Positions 43,117-50,946 of a stretch of 64,000 nt of DNA are shown piece after piece. The stretch is from Georhizobium profundi (GTDB lineage: Bacteria; Pseudomonadota; Alphaproteobacteria; Rhizobiales; Rhizobiaceae): contig NZ_CP032509.1 of assembly GCF_003952725.1 (NCBI RefSeq), positions 682,001 through 746,000 of the forward strand. Direction: 5' to 3'. The notes beneath the pieces are model-generated. The model did no database searches. It saw nothing but the letters and a program-made list of their open reading frames with translations, and was not told where the DNA came from. The translations under genes were made by a program, and so were the position numbers. Numbering within the stretch: position 1 is the stretch's first letter; the number at the start of each line of letters is the position of its first letter.

Positions 43117-43386
43117 CTATTCCGCTGCGTCCGCGATTGGCATCACGGACACGTAGGTACGACCATTGGCTTTCGTACGGAACGAAACCTGGCCGTCGGT
43201 GACTGCGAAAATCGTGTGGTCCTTGCCAAGGCCGACGCCCGTGCCCGGATGCCACTTCGTGCCGCGCTGGCGCACGAGGATGTTGCCCGAGATGACGTTC
43301 TCGCCACCGAACTTCTTTACGCCAAGGCGCTTGGACTCAGAGTCGCGGCCGTTGCGCGACGAACCACCAGCTTTTTTATGTGCCAT
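43117..43386 (-). CDS. rpmA: Ribosomal protein L27
   Basis: An 89-residue L27 with the characteristic N-terminus [20 protein letters not shown] and the [20 protein letters not shown] core. It lies 30 bases downstream of rplU on the minus strand, forming the usual rplU-rpmA pair. The N-terminus reaches the peptidyl-transferase centre of the ribosome. Confidence 0.98.
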   Translation of the reverse strand: MAHKKAGGSSRNGRDSESKRLGVKKFGGENVISGNILVRQRGTKWHPGTGVGLGKDHTIFAVTDGQVSFRTKANGRTYVSVMPIADAAE

Positions 43387-43416
43387 CGGTGTTCTCCTTA
43401 AAGTTTCTCGTCGCTA

Positions 43417-44016
43417 TCAGTTGTTCTCGGCCAAAGCCTTGGCCTGCTCGCGCCAGTCTTCGATCTGGGCGGCGCTGAACGGCATGGCTTCGTCGATCTT
43501 GGCGATGTCCGCATCCGTGAAGGCGGCGATCTGGGCGAAGGTGGTGATGCCCTGCTCGTTGAGCTGCTCGGCAGCCTTCGGGCCTATGCCCTTGATGACC
43601 GTCAGATCGTCGCCGGCACCCTGGGGTGCGTTGAAGAGCGTCCCGGCTGCAGGAGCGGCTTTCGTTTCCGGCTTGGCAGCGGCCTTCTTGGACGGCTTCT
43701 TGCCTTCGGTCAGGATCTCGGCAATGCGGATGACCGTCTGGTGCTGACGGTGGCCGCGGGTGCGCTTGGAGTTCTGGCGGCGACGCTTCTTGAACGCGAT
43801 GACCTTGCGGGCGCGACCGTGCTCGACGACTTCTGCCGTGACGAGCGCGCCCTGAACGAAAGGTGCGCCGATCGTGGCATCGGCGCCGACGCCGACCATG
43901 AGAACTTCTGCGAATTCGATGATGTCGCCGATTTCGCCGCCGGTCCGTTCGACCGTCAGCTCATCGTTTGCGGCGACGCGGTACTGCTTACCGCCGGTCT
44001 TGATGACTGCGAACAT
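43417..44016 (-). CDS. rplU: Ribosomal protein L21 with helix-hairpin-helix extension
   Basis: The first 103 residues or so are ordinary L21 ([20 protein letters not shown] to [15 protein letters not shown]). A Lys/Ala/Pro-rich linker leads to a C-terminal domain of about 55 residues with a helix-hairpin-helix motif, [20 protein letters not shown], followed by [16 protein letters not shown]. The total is 199 residues, twice the E. coli length. Such extensions occur in Rhizobiales L21; the tail could contact RNA or DNA, but no function is known to me. Confidence 0.96.
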   Translation of the reverse strand: MFAVIKTGGKQYRVAANDELTVERTGGEIGDIIEFAEVLMVGVGADATIGAPFVQGALVTAEVVEHGRARKVIAFKKRRRQNSKRTRGHRQHQTVIRIAEILTEGKKPSKKAAAKPETKAAPAAGTLFNAPQGAGDDLTVIKGIGPKAAEQLNEQGITTFAQIAAFTDADIAKIDEAMPFSAAQIEDWREQAKALAENN

Positions 44017-44380
44017 TTTTTAACCTTTCATGTTCGTTCCGGCTTCTTCGACCACATGGCCGCGAGCCGTCTTTTTGTCAGTCGTATGGCATCAGCCATG
44101 ATCGAAGACGCTTGCGCGCCAACAGCCGATCATGGTTCAGCCGGTGAAACATCGCACCCATGGCCATTTGTGCCTGTCGAAAGGGCAAGCGGACAGGAAG
44201 CTTGGAGGTCGATGCATGATCGAGGACGGACTTCGCCATCTCAAGATGCTGCGCGGATAAGCGATGGGGCCCGTCGAGTCAAGATGTACGGTAGAAATTT
44301 GCCTGTCACATGCCCTTGTGTCCCGGCGCTCATCCCGCTATGGAAACGCCCGCACGCGACCACCGTGCAACATGGCCCCT
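44017..44380. other. Intergenic region between rplU and tRNA-Ser
   Basis: This 364-base stretch contains no convincing gene. It must hold the rplU-rpmA promoter on the minus strand and the tRNA promoter on the plus strand. A loose inverted repeat pairs CAGCCATGATCG (about 44095) with CGATCATGGTTCAG (about 44128), which could form a leader hairpin upstream of rplU. Confidence 0.5.
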
Positions 44381-44470
44381 GGAGAGGTGGCAGAGTGGTT
44401 GAATGCACCGCACTCGAAATGCGGCATACGGGCAACCGTATCGGGGGTTCGAATCCCCCCCTCTCCGCCA
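44381..44470 (+). tRNA. tRNA-Ser (anticodon CGA)
   Basis: A 90-nt class II tRNA. The acceptor stem pairs GGAGAGG (44381-44387) with CCTCTCC (44460-44466), followed by discriminator G and an encoded CCA. The anticodon stem CCGCA/TGCGG encloses the loop CTCGAAA with anticodon CGA at 44415-44417. A long variable arm and the T-loop GGTTCGAATCC are present. The integrase gene follows 62 bases later, so its 3' end is the probable attachment site of an island. Confidence 0.95.
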
Positions 44471-44531
44471 GCTCAAACTGCCCCGCTCTGTCCGCAGTTG
44501 TCTACGTGAAGGCCGTTCAGGAGCCTTCCCG

Positions 44532-46556
44532 ATGGGCAAACATTCGTCCAGTGTGTCTGACGTACATCCCGATGTATCGCGCGATGTATCGCAAACTGGC
44601 GCGGCCGATCCAGCGCCAGTGCGTTCTCGCAAGCGCGCTGCAAAGCAAAGACCAGCTGGCCGCTATCTGGTGAGGGCGGGGGCTGCCTTCCTATTTCAGT
44701 TGCGTGTGCCGACCGTTTTGGTCTTGCGCGGTTTTCCGCCGCTGGTCAGACTTAGCATCGGGCCGGTCACGCATCTTGAGGCGCGGCGCATCGCCGATTT
44801 TCTGGCGGTCAATGCCCGCATGAAGATGAGGGAAATGATCGATCGCCCGATGACGACAGTGACTGATGAACAGACCGACGATGGTCACCTGGCTACCGAA
44901 GCCAATGGTGAAGCCTACGACAGCGCCGAGGCCGAAGTGCAGCGCCGCATCAAGCAGGCGGAGATCAAGACCTATCTGAACACATGCTTAATGATGATTA
45001 GAGGAAGTGCGGCTCTGCACGCTGCTCATCCGATAATCATTCCTGAACAGGAGGCGTTTGGACAGATCATTGAGGTCAATCGGCAGCTCGATGCTCGACA
45101 GGCTGGCACTCCACATCTCACGGTCGTGACGGAAAATGCGGAGGTTTTGAAGGGACTGGCGATCTGTAGCATGGAGCGCAGTCTCGGGCTGGACGATGCG
45201 GACAGCACAGAGCCGGTTGTTGTTTCGGCGGTCGAATCGGGCCGTGGTCTATCCGCACTCCCGTCAGTTGCGGAACAAACGCCAAAAAAACCGACCGGGC
45301 AGCCAGAGGTCAACGTCACCGACGGTTTTTCTTCGGCTTCGATGTCGTTGTCACTCGAAGACAGCTGGCTCGACCACGACGGAGACGATGTCGAATACAA
45401 CGATCCGGCAGATGAAGATCGTAAGAACGTGCCGCGCGGCTCGTCCACACGACCTTTCTTCAGTGTGGTAGCACGCGACTATTTGCGCGGACGCGCTGAG
45501 GCGAAGTCGAAGGGAAAGTTGAAGGACATTCAGACCGCGGAGGGGCGTATCAAGCTTTTCATCGAACTCATCGGTGACCACCCGGTTGACACCTATACCG
45601 CCCGCGATCTGCAAGCGTACGTGAACAAGCTGCGCTACTGGCCAAGCGATCCTAAACGACGGCCATCGCAGCTTCCTGCTGAGGCCGTGATCGAAAGCAA
45701 TCGTGACCTGCGGTTTAAGCCCCTGGCTAAAGCGACGCTTCAGGATGGCTATCTTGCCGTCATTAAGCCGGTATTCGGCATAGCCGCCACTCGGTATGAG
45801 TTCATCAATCCCATGATCGGTGTTCGGCTAAACTATCCGGATACTGCTAAGGCCAGTCGTCCTGTAGAGCCACTCGGTGCGGCGAAAATCTCAGCAATCT
45901 TCAAGACTGGCATTGAGTCCGGCTATCTTGATCTCGCCCTTCTGCCGCTCCTCGGACATTTGACTGGTCGACGTCTGGGCCTTCTCATCTATTTGAGAGG
46001 GTCCGATATCCGCGAGAAATACGAAGGCGTCTGGGTGGCCAATACGGCGGGCGTCATCTTCGGTGACGGCAGTTGGCAACGCATCGGTTATAAGACAGAC
46101 GCAAGTCTCTCATTTTACGTGCTGCATAATATCCTGCGTGAGGTCGGGTTCATTCAGTGGGCGCAAGCTCAAGGGGACCGGTTCCTTTTCCCCGAGCTGA
46201 TGCGCCTCGTCCGACCCGCCAATTCCGCATCCTCCTACATGCAGAGGTTGTTCCAACGGGCGGGTATCAAACCCGGCAACAGAGAGGTTTTCCACTCTTT
46301 GCGCAGCAACAAGATTGCTGAGCTTCAGGACAACCATGAAATCGACGGGAAGACGGCAAGGCTTCTAGCAGGACACAGCCTCGGTGATGATGAACACACG
46401 CTCTATGGCTGGAGATATCTAAGCGAACCCCGGGCCCGACAGCTGGCAACTCTGGCACTTGATCCGGCGATCGACTTTGCTCAGTTCAAAGGACTGGATT
46501 ACAAGCGCCTCGCTGCCGCGAAGAGAAGAAATGGCAAGCGCTGGCCAGCCGCGTAG
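44532..46556 (+). CDS. Tyrosine recombinase (island integrase) next to tRNA-Ser
   Basis: Translation from ATG 44532 gives 674 residues; the longer open frame runs into the tRNA and is not real. The N-terminus holds a DUF6538-like region (GRYLVRAGAAFLFQLRVP), a long acidic middle part, a SAM-like core-binding segment (about 315-445), and the catalytic domain with Arg in HLTGRRLGLL (about 480), HSLR (about 587), GHSLGDDEHTLYG with the second His (about 614) and Tyr (about 622). All the catalytic residues needed are visible. Its position directly after a tRNA gene fits a site-specific integrase of a genomic island. Confidence 0.9.
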   Translation: MGKHSSSVSDVHPDVSRDVSQTGAADPAPVRSRKRAAKQRPAGRYLVRAGAAFLFQLRVPTVLVLRGFPPLVRLSIGPVTHLEARRIADFLAVNARMKMREMIDRPMTTVTDEQTDDGHLATEANGEAYDSAEAEVQRRIKQAEIKTYLNTCLMMIRGSAALHAAHPIIIPEQEAFGQIIEVNRQLDARQAGTPHLTVVTENAEVLKGLAICSMERSLGLDDADSTEPVVVSAVESGRGLSALPSVAEQTPKKPTGQPEVNVTDGFSSASMSLSLEDSWLDHDGDDVEYNDPADEDRKNVPRGSSTRPFFSVVARDYLRGRAEAKSKGKLKDIQTAEGRIKLFIELIGDHPVDTYTARDLQAYVNKLRYWPSDPKRRPSQLPAEAVIESNRDLRFKPLAKATLQDGYLAVIKPVFGIAATRYEFINPMIGVRLNYPDTAKASRPVEPLGAAKISAIFKTGIESGYLDLALLPLLGHLTGRRLGLLIYLRGSDIREKYEGVWVANTAGVIFGDGSWQRIGYKTDASLSFYVLHNILREVGFIQWAQAQGDRFLFPELMRLVRPANSASSYMQRLFQRAGIKPGNREVFHSLRSNKIAELQDNHEIDGKTARLLAGHSLGDDEHTLYGWRYLSEPRARQLATLALDPAIDFAQFKGLDYKRLAAAKRRNGKRWPAA

Positions 46557-47138
46557 CCTCTGCTCCCGATCGTCGAATGGTTCTGAAAGCGGCCTGCATC
46601 ATGGTAAGCCCGCTCTGCAGATTGTCACTTCGCTGTTAGCGGTGGGGTGACTGAGATTAGTGATGTCAGTCAATCCTCTTGCTACCGCTCTTCACCATTG
46701 GCGAAGCGCAAGGTCTAGCGTTTTCGAAGACTGAACGGAGCAAACCATCCTCAGCCTAGAGGTGGCGATAATACATTTGCGTCTTGTAGGGCTTCCGCTC
46801 CGCTGCGCATGCTTAAGGAAAGAGGAGCGGCACCGGGCACAATGCCCTAGGCCCACGCTCAAGAACCCAAGTTATTATGGCTGGTTAGATCTTTATCGGC
46901 CGCAAGCAGTGTTCTTATAGAGGTCGGCCATGGAGAGGATATCTGATTGACACGAAGCAAGTCGCCAAGACGGATTTGTCTGGATGATAATGTATCCATT
47001 AAAAACAGCAGAAGTGTTGACATATGTTCGATTACAATTTGATGAGGGTAAATAATATCCGAAATAGATGAAATCTTCTATTGCGGCCCACTAAAATTAG
47101 GGGAACCATAAAAGGGCATCAATTGAAAGGAATTGCCG
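46557..47138. other. Gene-free AT-richer region downstream of the integrase
   Basis: These 582 bases are clearly lower in GC than the flanking chromosome, especially 46970-47110. No open frame with a plausible start and ribosome site was found on either strand. The region may hold promoters for the small genes at 47139-48117 and remnants of past integration. Confidence 0.5.
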
Positions 47139-47252
47139 ATGCCTCATAGTTTAATGTTCAATGCTCTTCGTGGCCCAGCCCCCCTTCGTATCGATGCTGT
47201 CGCCGGACATGCTCTCCAGCAAAGCAAGACCCGGAGGACAGGCGATGACTGA
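47139..47252 (+). CDS. Possible 37-residue leader peptide or small protein
   Basis: ATG 47139 follows AAAGG at eight bases and opens a 37-codon frame (MPHSLMFNALRGPAPLRI onward) that ends eight bases inside the next gene, whose ATG is at 47245. The overlap suggests translational coupling. No family is recognisable, and the evidence is limited to the ribosome site and the overlap. Confidence 0.35.
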   Translation: MPHSLMFNALRGPAPLRIDAVAGHALQQSKTRRTGDD

Positions 47253-47694
47253 ATGTGAGAGCGATTACGAACTATCGATGGGCTATTACATGGACGTCGA
47301 AGACATTTGGATCGGCGGACGGCGGTGCAAGGAAGCGGTGATAACGTATGTCGCCGCGAACGGCGATGAGTGCCGTGTCGAAGGCATCAAATATGTTGCG
47401 CCCGCACACCCGAAATGGGCATTCAGCGAGACTGATGCGCTCGCGATACTCGAGCCCGCTGTGGAATTTTTGCGGGATTACAAGCGGCGCACGGGTAAGC
47501 GTTTCGAGATCGTCGACGAGCGTTCGCTCGCACGAGTTGTCGCTGTTTGGAAGCGGCAAAAGAGGGTGCATGCATCAGCGGGGGTTAAAGCTGTCTCGGG
47601 GGATGATGGCCCGACAACCATCTCGATGAGCCGCGGACATACCAAAAATGCGCCAAGGCGAGCAGGCCGATCGGAGGACAGCGACTATGGCTGA
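47245..47694 (+). CDS. Hypothetical protein
   Basis: From ATG 47245, seven bases after GGAGGA, the protein has 149 residues: MTECESDYELSMGYYMDVED at the start, a mixed alpha/beta first half and a Lys/Arg-rich tail. I recognise no family. It is followed by two further small genes in the same direction, each with its own ribosome site, which look like an island gene cluster. Confidence 0.6.
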   Translation: MTECESDYELSMGYYMDVEDIWIGGRRCKEAVITYVAANGDECRVEGIKYVAPAHPKWAFSETDALAILEPAVEFLRDYKRRTGKRFEIVDERSLARVVAVWKRQKRVHASAGVKAVSGDDGPTTISMSRGHTKNAPRRAGRSEDSDYG

Positions 47695-47917
47695 CCAAAA
47701 GACTTATTCCGTTCTGCTTGCCTGGAGCGACGACGACATAGACCAAGGCGAATTTGGGGAGGTCGTGCGCGCCGCGAACGAGGAAGAAGCGGAGGCGAAG
47801 GCGCGTGCGGTGATGCGCAATGGCACATTGCGAAATATTGTGATTTGGACGGAGACGCGATGGAAATCGCGCAATCCTGTGCTCACTATGAGCATGAAGA
47901 ATTTGACGGCGAAGTGA
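47687..47917 (+). CDS. Small hypothetical protein, 76 residues
   Basis: ATG 47687 follows CGGAGGA. The protein starts MADQKTYSVLLAWSDDDID and has a strand-loop-strand-helix pattern with an acidic/Ala-rich helix (EEEAEAKARAVM). The pattern resembles the small proteins at 48369 and 57749, although sequence identity is low. It overlaps the preceding gene by eight bases and the following one by 58. Confidence 0.55.
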   Translation: MADQKTYSVLLAWSDDDIDQGEFGEVVRAANEEEAEAKARAVMRNGTLRNIVIWTETRWKSRNPVLTMSMKNLTAK

Positions 47918-48117
47918 TCTTCGGCGGTCGCCTTCTCGATGTCCATGAAGGCGCGATTTGGAAAGCGCACGACCTTGAATGTCGGCTTCGCGCTCTTCTT
48001 GCGGCAATTGATCAACTGTCCGCTCGCAACGGGTGGTCCGACAATGGCGAACGTGAAGCCGCCCGCAGTATGATTGCGGAGATCGAATCTCTGGGACGAC
48101 TGAAAGCGGACAAGTAG
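47860..48117 (+). CDS. Small hypothetical protein, 85 residues
   Basis: The frame from ATG 47860 (MEIAQSCAHYEHEEFDGEV) overlaps the end of the preceding small gene in another frame. The product has a beta-rich start and a C-terminal helix (REAARSMIAEIESLGRLKADK). The family is unknown. Coding status is supported by the coherent amino-acid pattern and position, but not by homology I can verify. Confidence 0.5.
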   Translation: MEIAQSCAHYEHEEFDGEVIFGGRLLDVHEGAIWKAHDLECRLRALLAAIDQLSARNGWSDNGEREAARSMIAEIESLGRLKADK

Positions 48118-48118
48118 T

Positions 48119-48286
48119 CTAGCTCTTTTGAAGGATGGCAGCTTCGCGCTTCAGCAGCGCCATTAAGGCAAGATAAGCCTTCGCCTCGCAGCGGACGTCC
48201 GGTCGTTCCTTATAGATGGCAATGTGCCCCCAGGTCAGATTTACACTTAAACCTTGCCGTTGTTGACCCGTTTCTGAATCGTCATC
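48119..48286 (-). pseudogene. Relic of a small gene (frameshifted)
   Basis: On the minus strand, ATG 48286 begins MTIQKRVNNGKV and hits a stop. The neighbouring frame then continues as a protein-like sequence (HIAIYKERPDVRCEAKAY, then LALMALLKREAAILQKS) down to a stop at 48119, with no start codon of its own. The simplest reading is one small gene of about 55 residues broken by a frameshift and stop codons. Family unknown. Confidence 0.35.
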
Positions 48287-48291
48287 CCTTG

Positions 48292-48532
48292 TGGATTAGA
48301 GCCGCGACCGCTTCTGTTAAGCCGTGGGGCGCGGGTGCAACAACCCGCGGAGACGAATTGGAAGTGGCATGACCGCACCACACATTATGATCGCGATCAT
48401 CGCGAGCGAAGAGAGGGCTCGGGAACTCCAGTTCCTGATCTTTCAATCGCGGTCAATGATTTCGACGACGCGCAAGACCGAGCCAAGGCGGCGTGGTTTA
48501 ACATTGAATTTGGACTGCAGCATGAACCCTGA
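48292..48532 (+). repeat. Copy 1 of a leader-plus-small-gene repeat (frameshifted)
   Basis: The sequence from 48292 through the ATG at 48369 and its first codons closely matches the minus-strand segment 57825-57624. Both copies share an upstream stretch (GCCGCGACCG, TTCTGTTA, GCGGAGACGAATTGGAA) and the start MTAP.IIIA-like. In this copy the frame shifts after about 17 codons: the expected continuation (GTPVPDLSIAVNDFDDAQDR) is in the next frame and ends at 48532. The protein family is not known to me. The noncoding leader is at least as well conserved as the coding part. Confidence 0.6.
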
Positions 48533-48620
48533 GGGTTCGCCGCTTCGATCTCCGCGATCCCTTCGGCAAATTCGACAACATTCAGGCTCACAGCGACCAG
48601 AGGCCAAGTGGGTCTAGACC

Positions 48621-49301
48621 CTAAAGATGCTTCAAGGCTGCGACGTAATTGTTGCTCATGGCGGTAATATGCCGTTCGAGAACATTGAGCAAAGTTGCTT
48701 CGTCACGCTCTTCAAATGCTTTGCCCATCGCTAAGTGCTCGTCATAAGCACGTGTGCGGTAGATCTGCAAAGGGATGGATAGATGCGCACGCAATGCGCT
48801 TATTCGACCCGAAACAAGATCATAAGCCTGGCTATAATGGGGGTTTCCGCAATGGGTGAAGAAAGCTGCGTGGAAAGCGTCGTCTGCGCGTGTGTAGCTG
48901 AGCAGCTCGTCGCGATCGCGGGCTTTATCCATCAGCTCGATCGTTCTCGCCAGATCGTCCGCCGTTTCCGCAGGAGCGCGACGCAGCGCTAATCGGGCTG
49001 CACCCAACTCCATGTGGCGTCGAAAATCGACCAGCATCTCTATGTCCTGAGCATTCGGTCGAAAAACAGCGCTTCCGCGTTGTGGCAAGATTGTAAGCAG
49101 TCCTTGATGCTGAAGGATTGAAAAGGCTTCTCGCACCGGTGTTCTGCTGACGCCCATTTGGCTTGCGACACGCTCTTCAGACAGAATTTCTCCAAGCGCA
49201 ATATCGGTCGCGATGATGGATGCTTTCAGCTCGTCCGCCACTTCCATGGCGAGAGTTCGGGGTCGATCAAGCCTTCTGAAGTTATGCGATTTTCTTTCCA
49301 A
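48621..49301 (-). CDS. GntR-family transcriptional regulator (FCD subgroup)
   Basis: The protein has a winged-helix domain (LGEILSEERVASQMGVSRTPVREAFSILQHQGLL) and an FCD ligand domain (RRHMELGAARLALRRAP to HITAMSNNYVAALKHL), the FadR/VanR layout. I place the start at TTG 49301 (226 residues). The longer frame begins at GTG 49373, inside the operator palindrome, without a ribosome site. It is divergent from the TRAP operon and should bind the paired palindromes at 49370-49419, probably repressing that operon until a substrate or intermediate binds. Confidence 0.88.
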   Translation of the reverse strand: MERKSHNFRRLDRPRTLAMEVADELKASIIATDIALGEILSEERVASQMGVSRTPVREAFSILQHQGLLTILPQRGSAVFRPNAQDIEMLVDFRRHMELGAARLALRRAPAETADDLARTIELMDKARDRDELLSYTRADDAFHAAFFTHCGNPHYSQAYDLVSGRISALRAHLSIPLQIYRTRAYDEHLAMGKAFEERDEATLLNVLERHITAMSNNYVAALKHL

Positions 49302-49369
49302 GACGGGGTCCGTTGCTGGTGAGTTTTGCTGAACGCTAGAGCAGGCGTCCCTTACCACGCGCGCTCCGA

Positions 49370-49419
49370 ACACACTAGCATACAGTATGCCAACATTGAC
49401 ATACTGTATGCTAGTGTGT
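49370..49419. promoter_or_regulatory. Double palindromic GntR operator overlapping divergent promoters
   Basis: Two 20-base arms, 49370-49389 and 49400-49419, are perfect inverted complements around a ten-base spacer. Each arm contains its own palindrome CATACNGTATG (centres 49384 and 49405), 21 bases or two helical turns apart. TTGACA at 49396-49401 and, on the other strand, TTGGCA lie in the spacer region as candidate -35 boxes. This is the expected layout for cooperative binding of a GntR/FCD dimer pair controlling gntR and the TRAP operon. Confidence 0.8.
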
Positions 49420-49471
49420 CAGTGAAGTTTCTGAGGCGTCAAATGCCTCGTGAGCCTGGGAGGAGGAATAC

Positions 49472-50458
49472 GTGTTCAAAGCCAAAACGCTGTACGCAAC
49501 TGCATTCTTTATGGCCGCTGGAACCGCTGCCACGTTGGCGCAAGACGTTGTGACCATTCGCTTCGCGCATGCCATGCCTGCATCGCACAGCTACGAAACG
49601 TGGGTTACCGAATTTGCCGAAGAACTGGAGCGGCTCGCGCCGGGAGAGTTCGAGATCGTTTCCTATCCGAGTGCCCAGTTGGGCACCGAAACAGAATATC
49701 TCGAAGGTATTCGGTTCGGAACGATCGAGGGCGCAGTCATGGGTCGTCATGGGCAGATCGACCAGCGGCTAGAGGTGCTCAACCTGCCGATGATCTATCG
49801 AGATGCCGATCATATGGATGCCGTTCTCCGGTCGGCTGGACCCGTACAGGATGAACTCGATAGCATCATGTACGAGAACGGGTTCAAGGTGCTTGGATGG
49901 GGCGAGCTGGGCTTCAGGGATATTACGACAAACGGCGTGCCGATCCGCTCCGCATCGGATTTGCGGGGGATCAACATTCGTGTTCCCAACGTAGAGCCTT
50001 GGCTGATCGCATTCCGGGAGTGGGGCGCTAACCCAACTCCGCTGGATCTCTCAGAGCTCTATTCAGCTCTGCAGCAGGGAGTCGTGGATGCGCAAGAGAA
50101 TCCACCGGAAGTGGTCGTCACGTCCCGACTGAATGAAGTTCAGGACACGCTGTCGCTTACGGAGCATGCTTCGATCCCGTCTGAGATGGTTATATCCACA
50201 CGCGTCTGGGAAAGCCTTGATGAGGACCAGCAGGCGGCCGTCATGGAAGCGGCGACGATTAGCCGGGACAATCAAGTGTCTGCGACCCGTGAAGCCAATG
50301 AGGCGCTGCTGGCTGAACTCGAAGAGCAAGGCATGGCGATCGTCAGGGACGTCGATCGCGAAAGCTTTCGCGAAGGAGCCCAGGCGTCGTGGGCTGCTTT
50401 TGAAGACCGCATAGGTGCGGATCTCATTGCCAATGTCCAGGCGGCGGGCCAGGACTGA
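49472..50458 (+). CDS. TRAP transporter substrate-binding protein DctP
   Basis: GTG 49472 follows AGGAGGA. The 328-residue protein has a signal peptide (KAKTLYATAFFMAAGTAATLAQ) and the DctP fold: IRFAHAMPASHSYETW, and GINIRVPNVEPW with the conserved carboxylate-binding Arg. The Asn/Gln-rich hinge LYSALQQGVVDAQENPP is diagnostic. It captures an organic acid for DctQM. The cluster contents suggest a shikimate/quinate-like or aromatic-precursor substrate, which is inference. Confidence 0.94.
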   Translation: MFKAKTLYATAFFMAAGTAATLAQDVVTIRFAHAMPASHSYETWVTEFAEELERLAPGEFEIVSYPSAQLGTETEYLEGIRFGTIEGAVMGRHGQIDQRLEVLNLPMIYRDADHMDAVLRSAGPVQDELDSIMYENGFKVLGWGELGFRDITTNGVPIRSASDLRGINIRVPNVEPWLIAFREWGANPTPLDLSELYSALQQGVVDAQENPPEVVVTSRLNEVQDTLSLTEHASIPSEMVISTRVWESLDEDQQAAVMEAATISRDNQVSATREANEALLAELEEQGMAIVRDVDRESFREGAQASWAAFEDRIGADLIANVQAAGQD

Positions 50459-50462
50459 TTCA

Positions 50463-50942
50463 ATGGACACGATAAGCCGGGTATTGAGGGCCGCCATCGG
50501 CGGCCTTCTGGTAGCTCTCGTCGTCATCGTCGCCCTGGGGGTCGTCTATCGCTATTTCCTCCAGTCGTCGCTCTCATGGGGGACTGAAGTCCCTTCTCTA
50601 CTGCTGGTCTGGCTTGTCTTTCTAGGCAGCGTCGTGGCGTACCACGAGCGATCGCACATAGCATTCACGATTGTTACGGATGCGCTGCCACCCGCACTTG
50701 GCAGGTGGAGTGAGGTGCTGGTGCTGCTGGTTACGCTTGTCTTCTTCGCGATCATGGCGTGGCTGGGTTTACGGCTCACCCAGCAGACCACGACATCTCT
50801 AACGCCCGCTCTGCGAATTTCGCAGGCTTGGATCTATGGCGCCGTGCCGGTGGCTTCCGGGTTGATCGTTCTGATGTCGTTGCCGCGGCTTGTCGCTGCG
50901 ATTAGGGCCGCCACAGCTACACCTTCGGCTGAAGGGCGTTGA
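50463..50942 (+). CDS. TRAP transporter small permease DctQ
   Basis: From ATG 50463 the protein has 159 residues with four membrane helices (AAIGGLLVALVVIVALGVVYRYF; LLLVWLVFLGSVVAY; VLVLLVTLVFFAIMAWLGL; IYGAVPVASGLIVLM) and the DctQ-type RSHIAF motif after helix 2. It starts four bases after the dctP stop and is followed at once by dctM. Confidence 0.9.
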   Translation: MDTISRVLRAAIGGLLVALVVIVALGVVYRYFLQSSLSWGTEVPSLLLVWLVFLGSVVAYHERSHIAFTIVTDALPPALGRWSEVLVLLVTLVFFAIMAWLGLRLTQQTTTSLTPALRISQAWIYGAVPVASGLIVLMSLPRLVAAIRAATATPSAEGR

Positions 50943-50946
50943 TGCC

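Noticed and set aside
44403..44531. Extended start of the integrase inside the tRNA
   Set aside because: It would overlap the tRNA-Ser; ATG 44532 is the natural start.
43741..44673. Plus-strand frame of 310 codons across rplU, the gap and the tRNA
   Set aside because: It crosses a tRNA and the opposite strand of L21; not credible as a gene.
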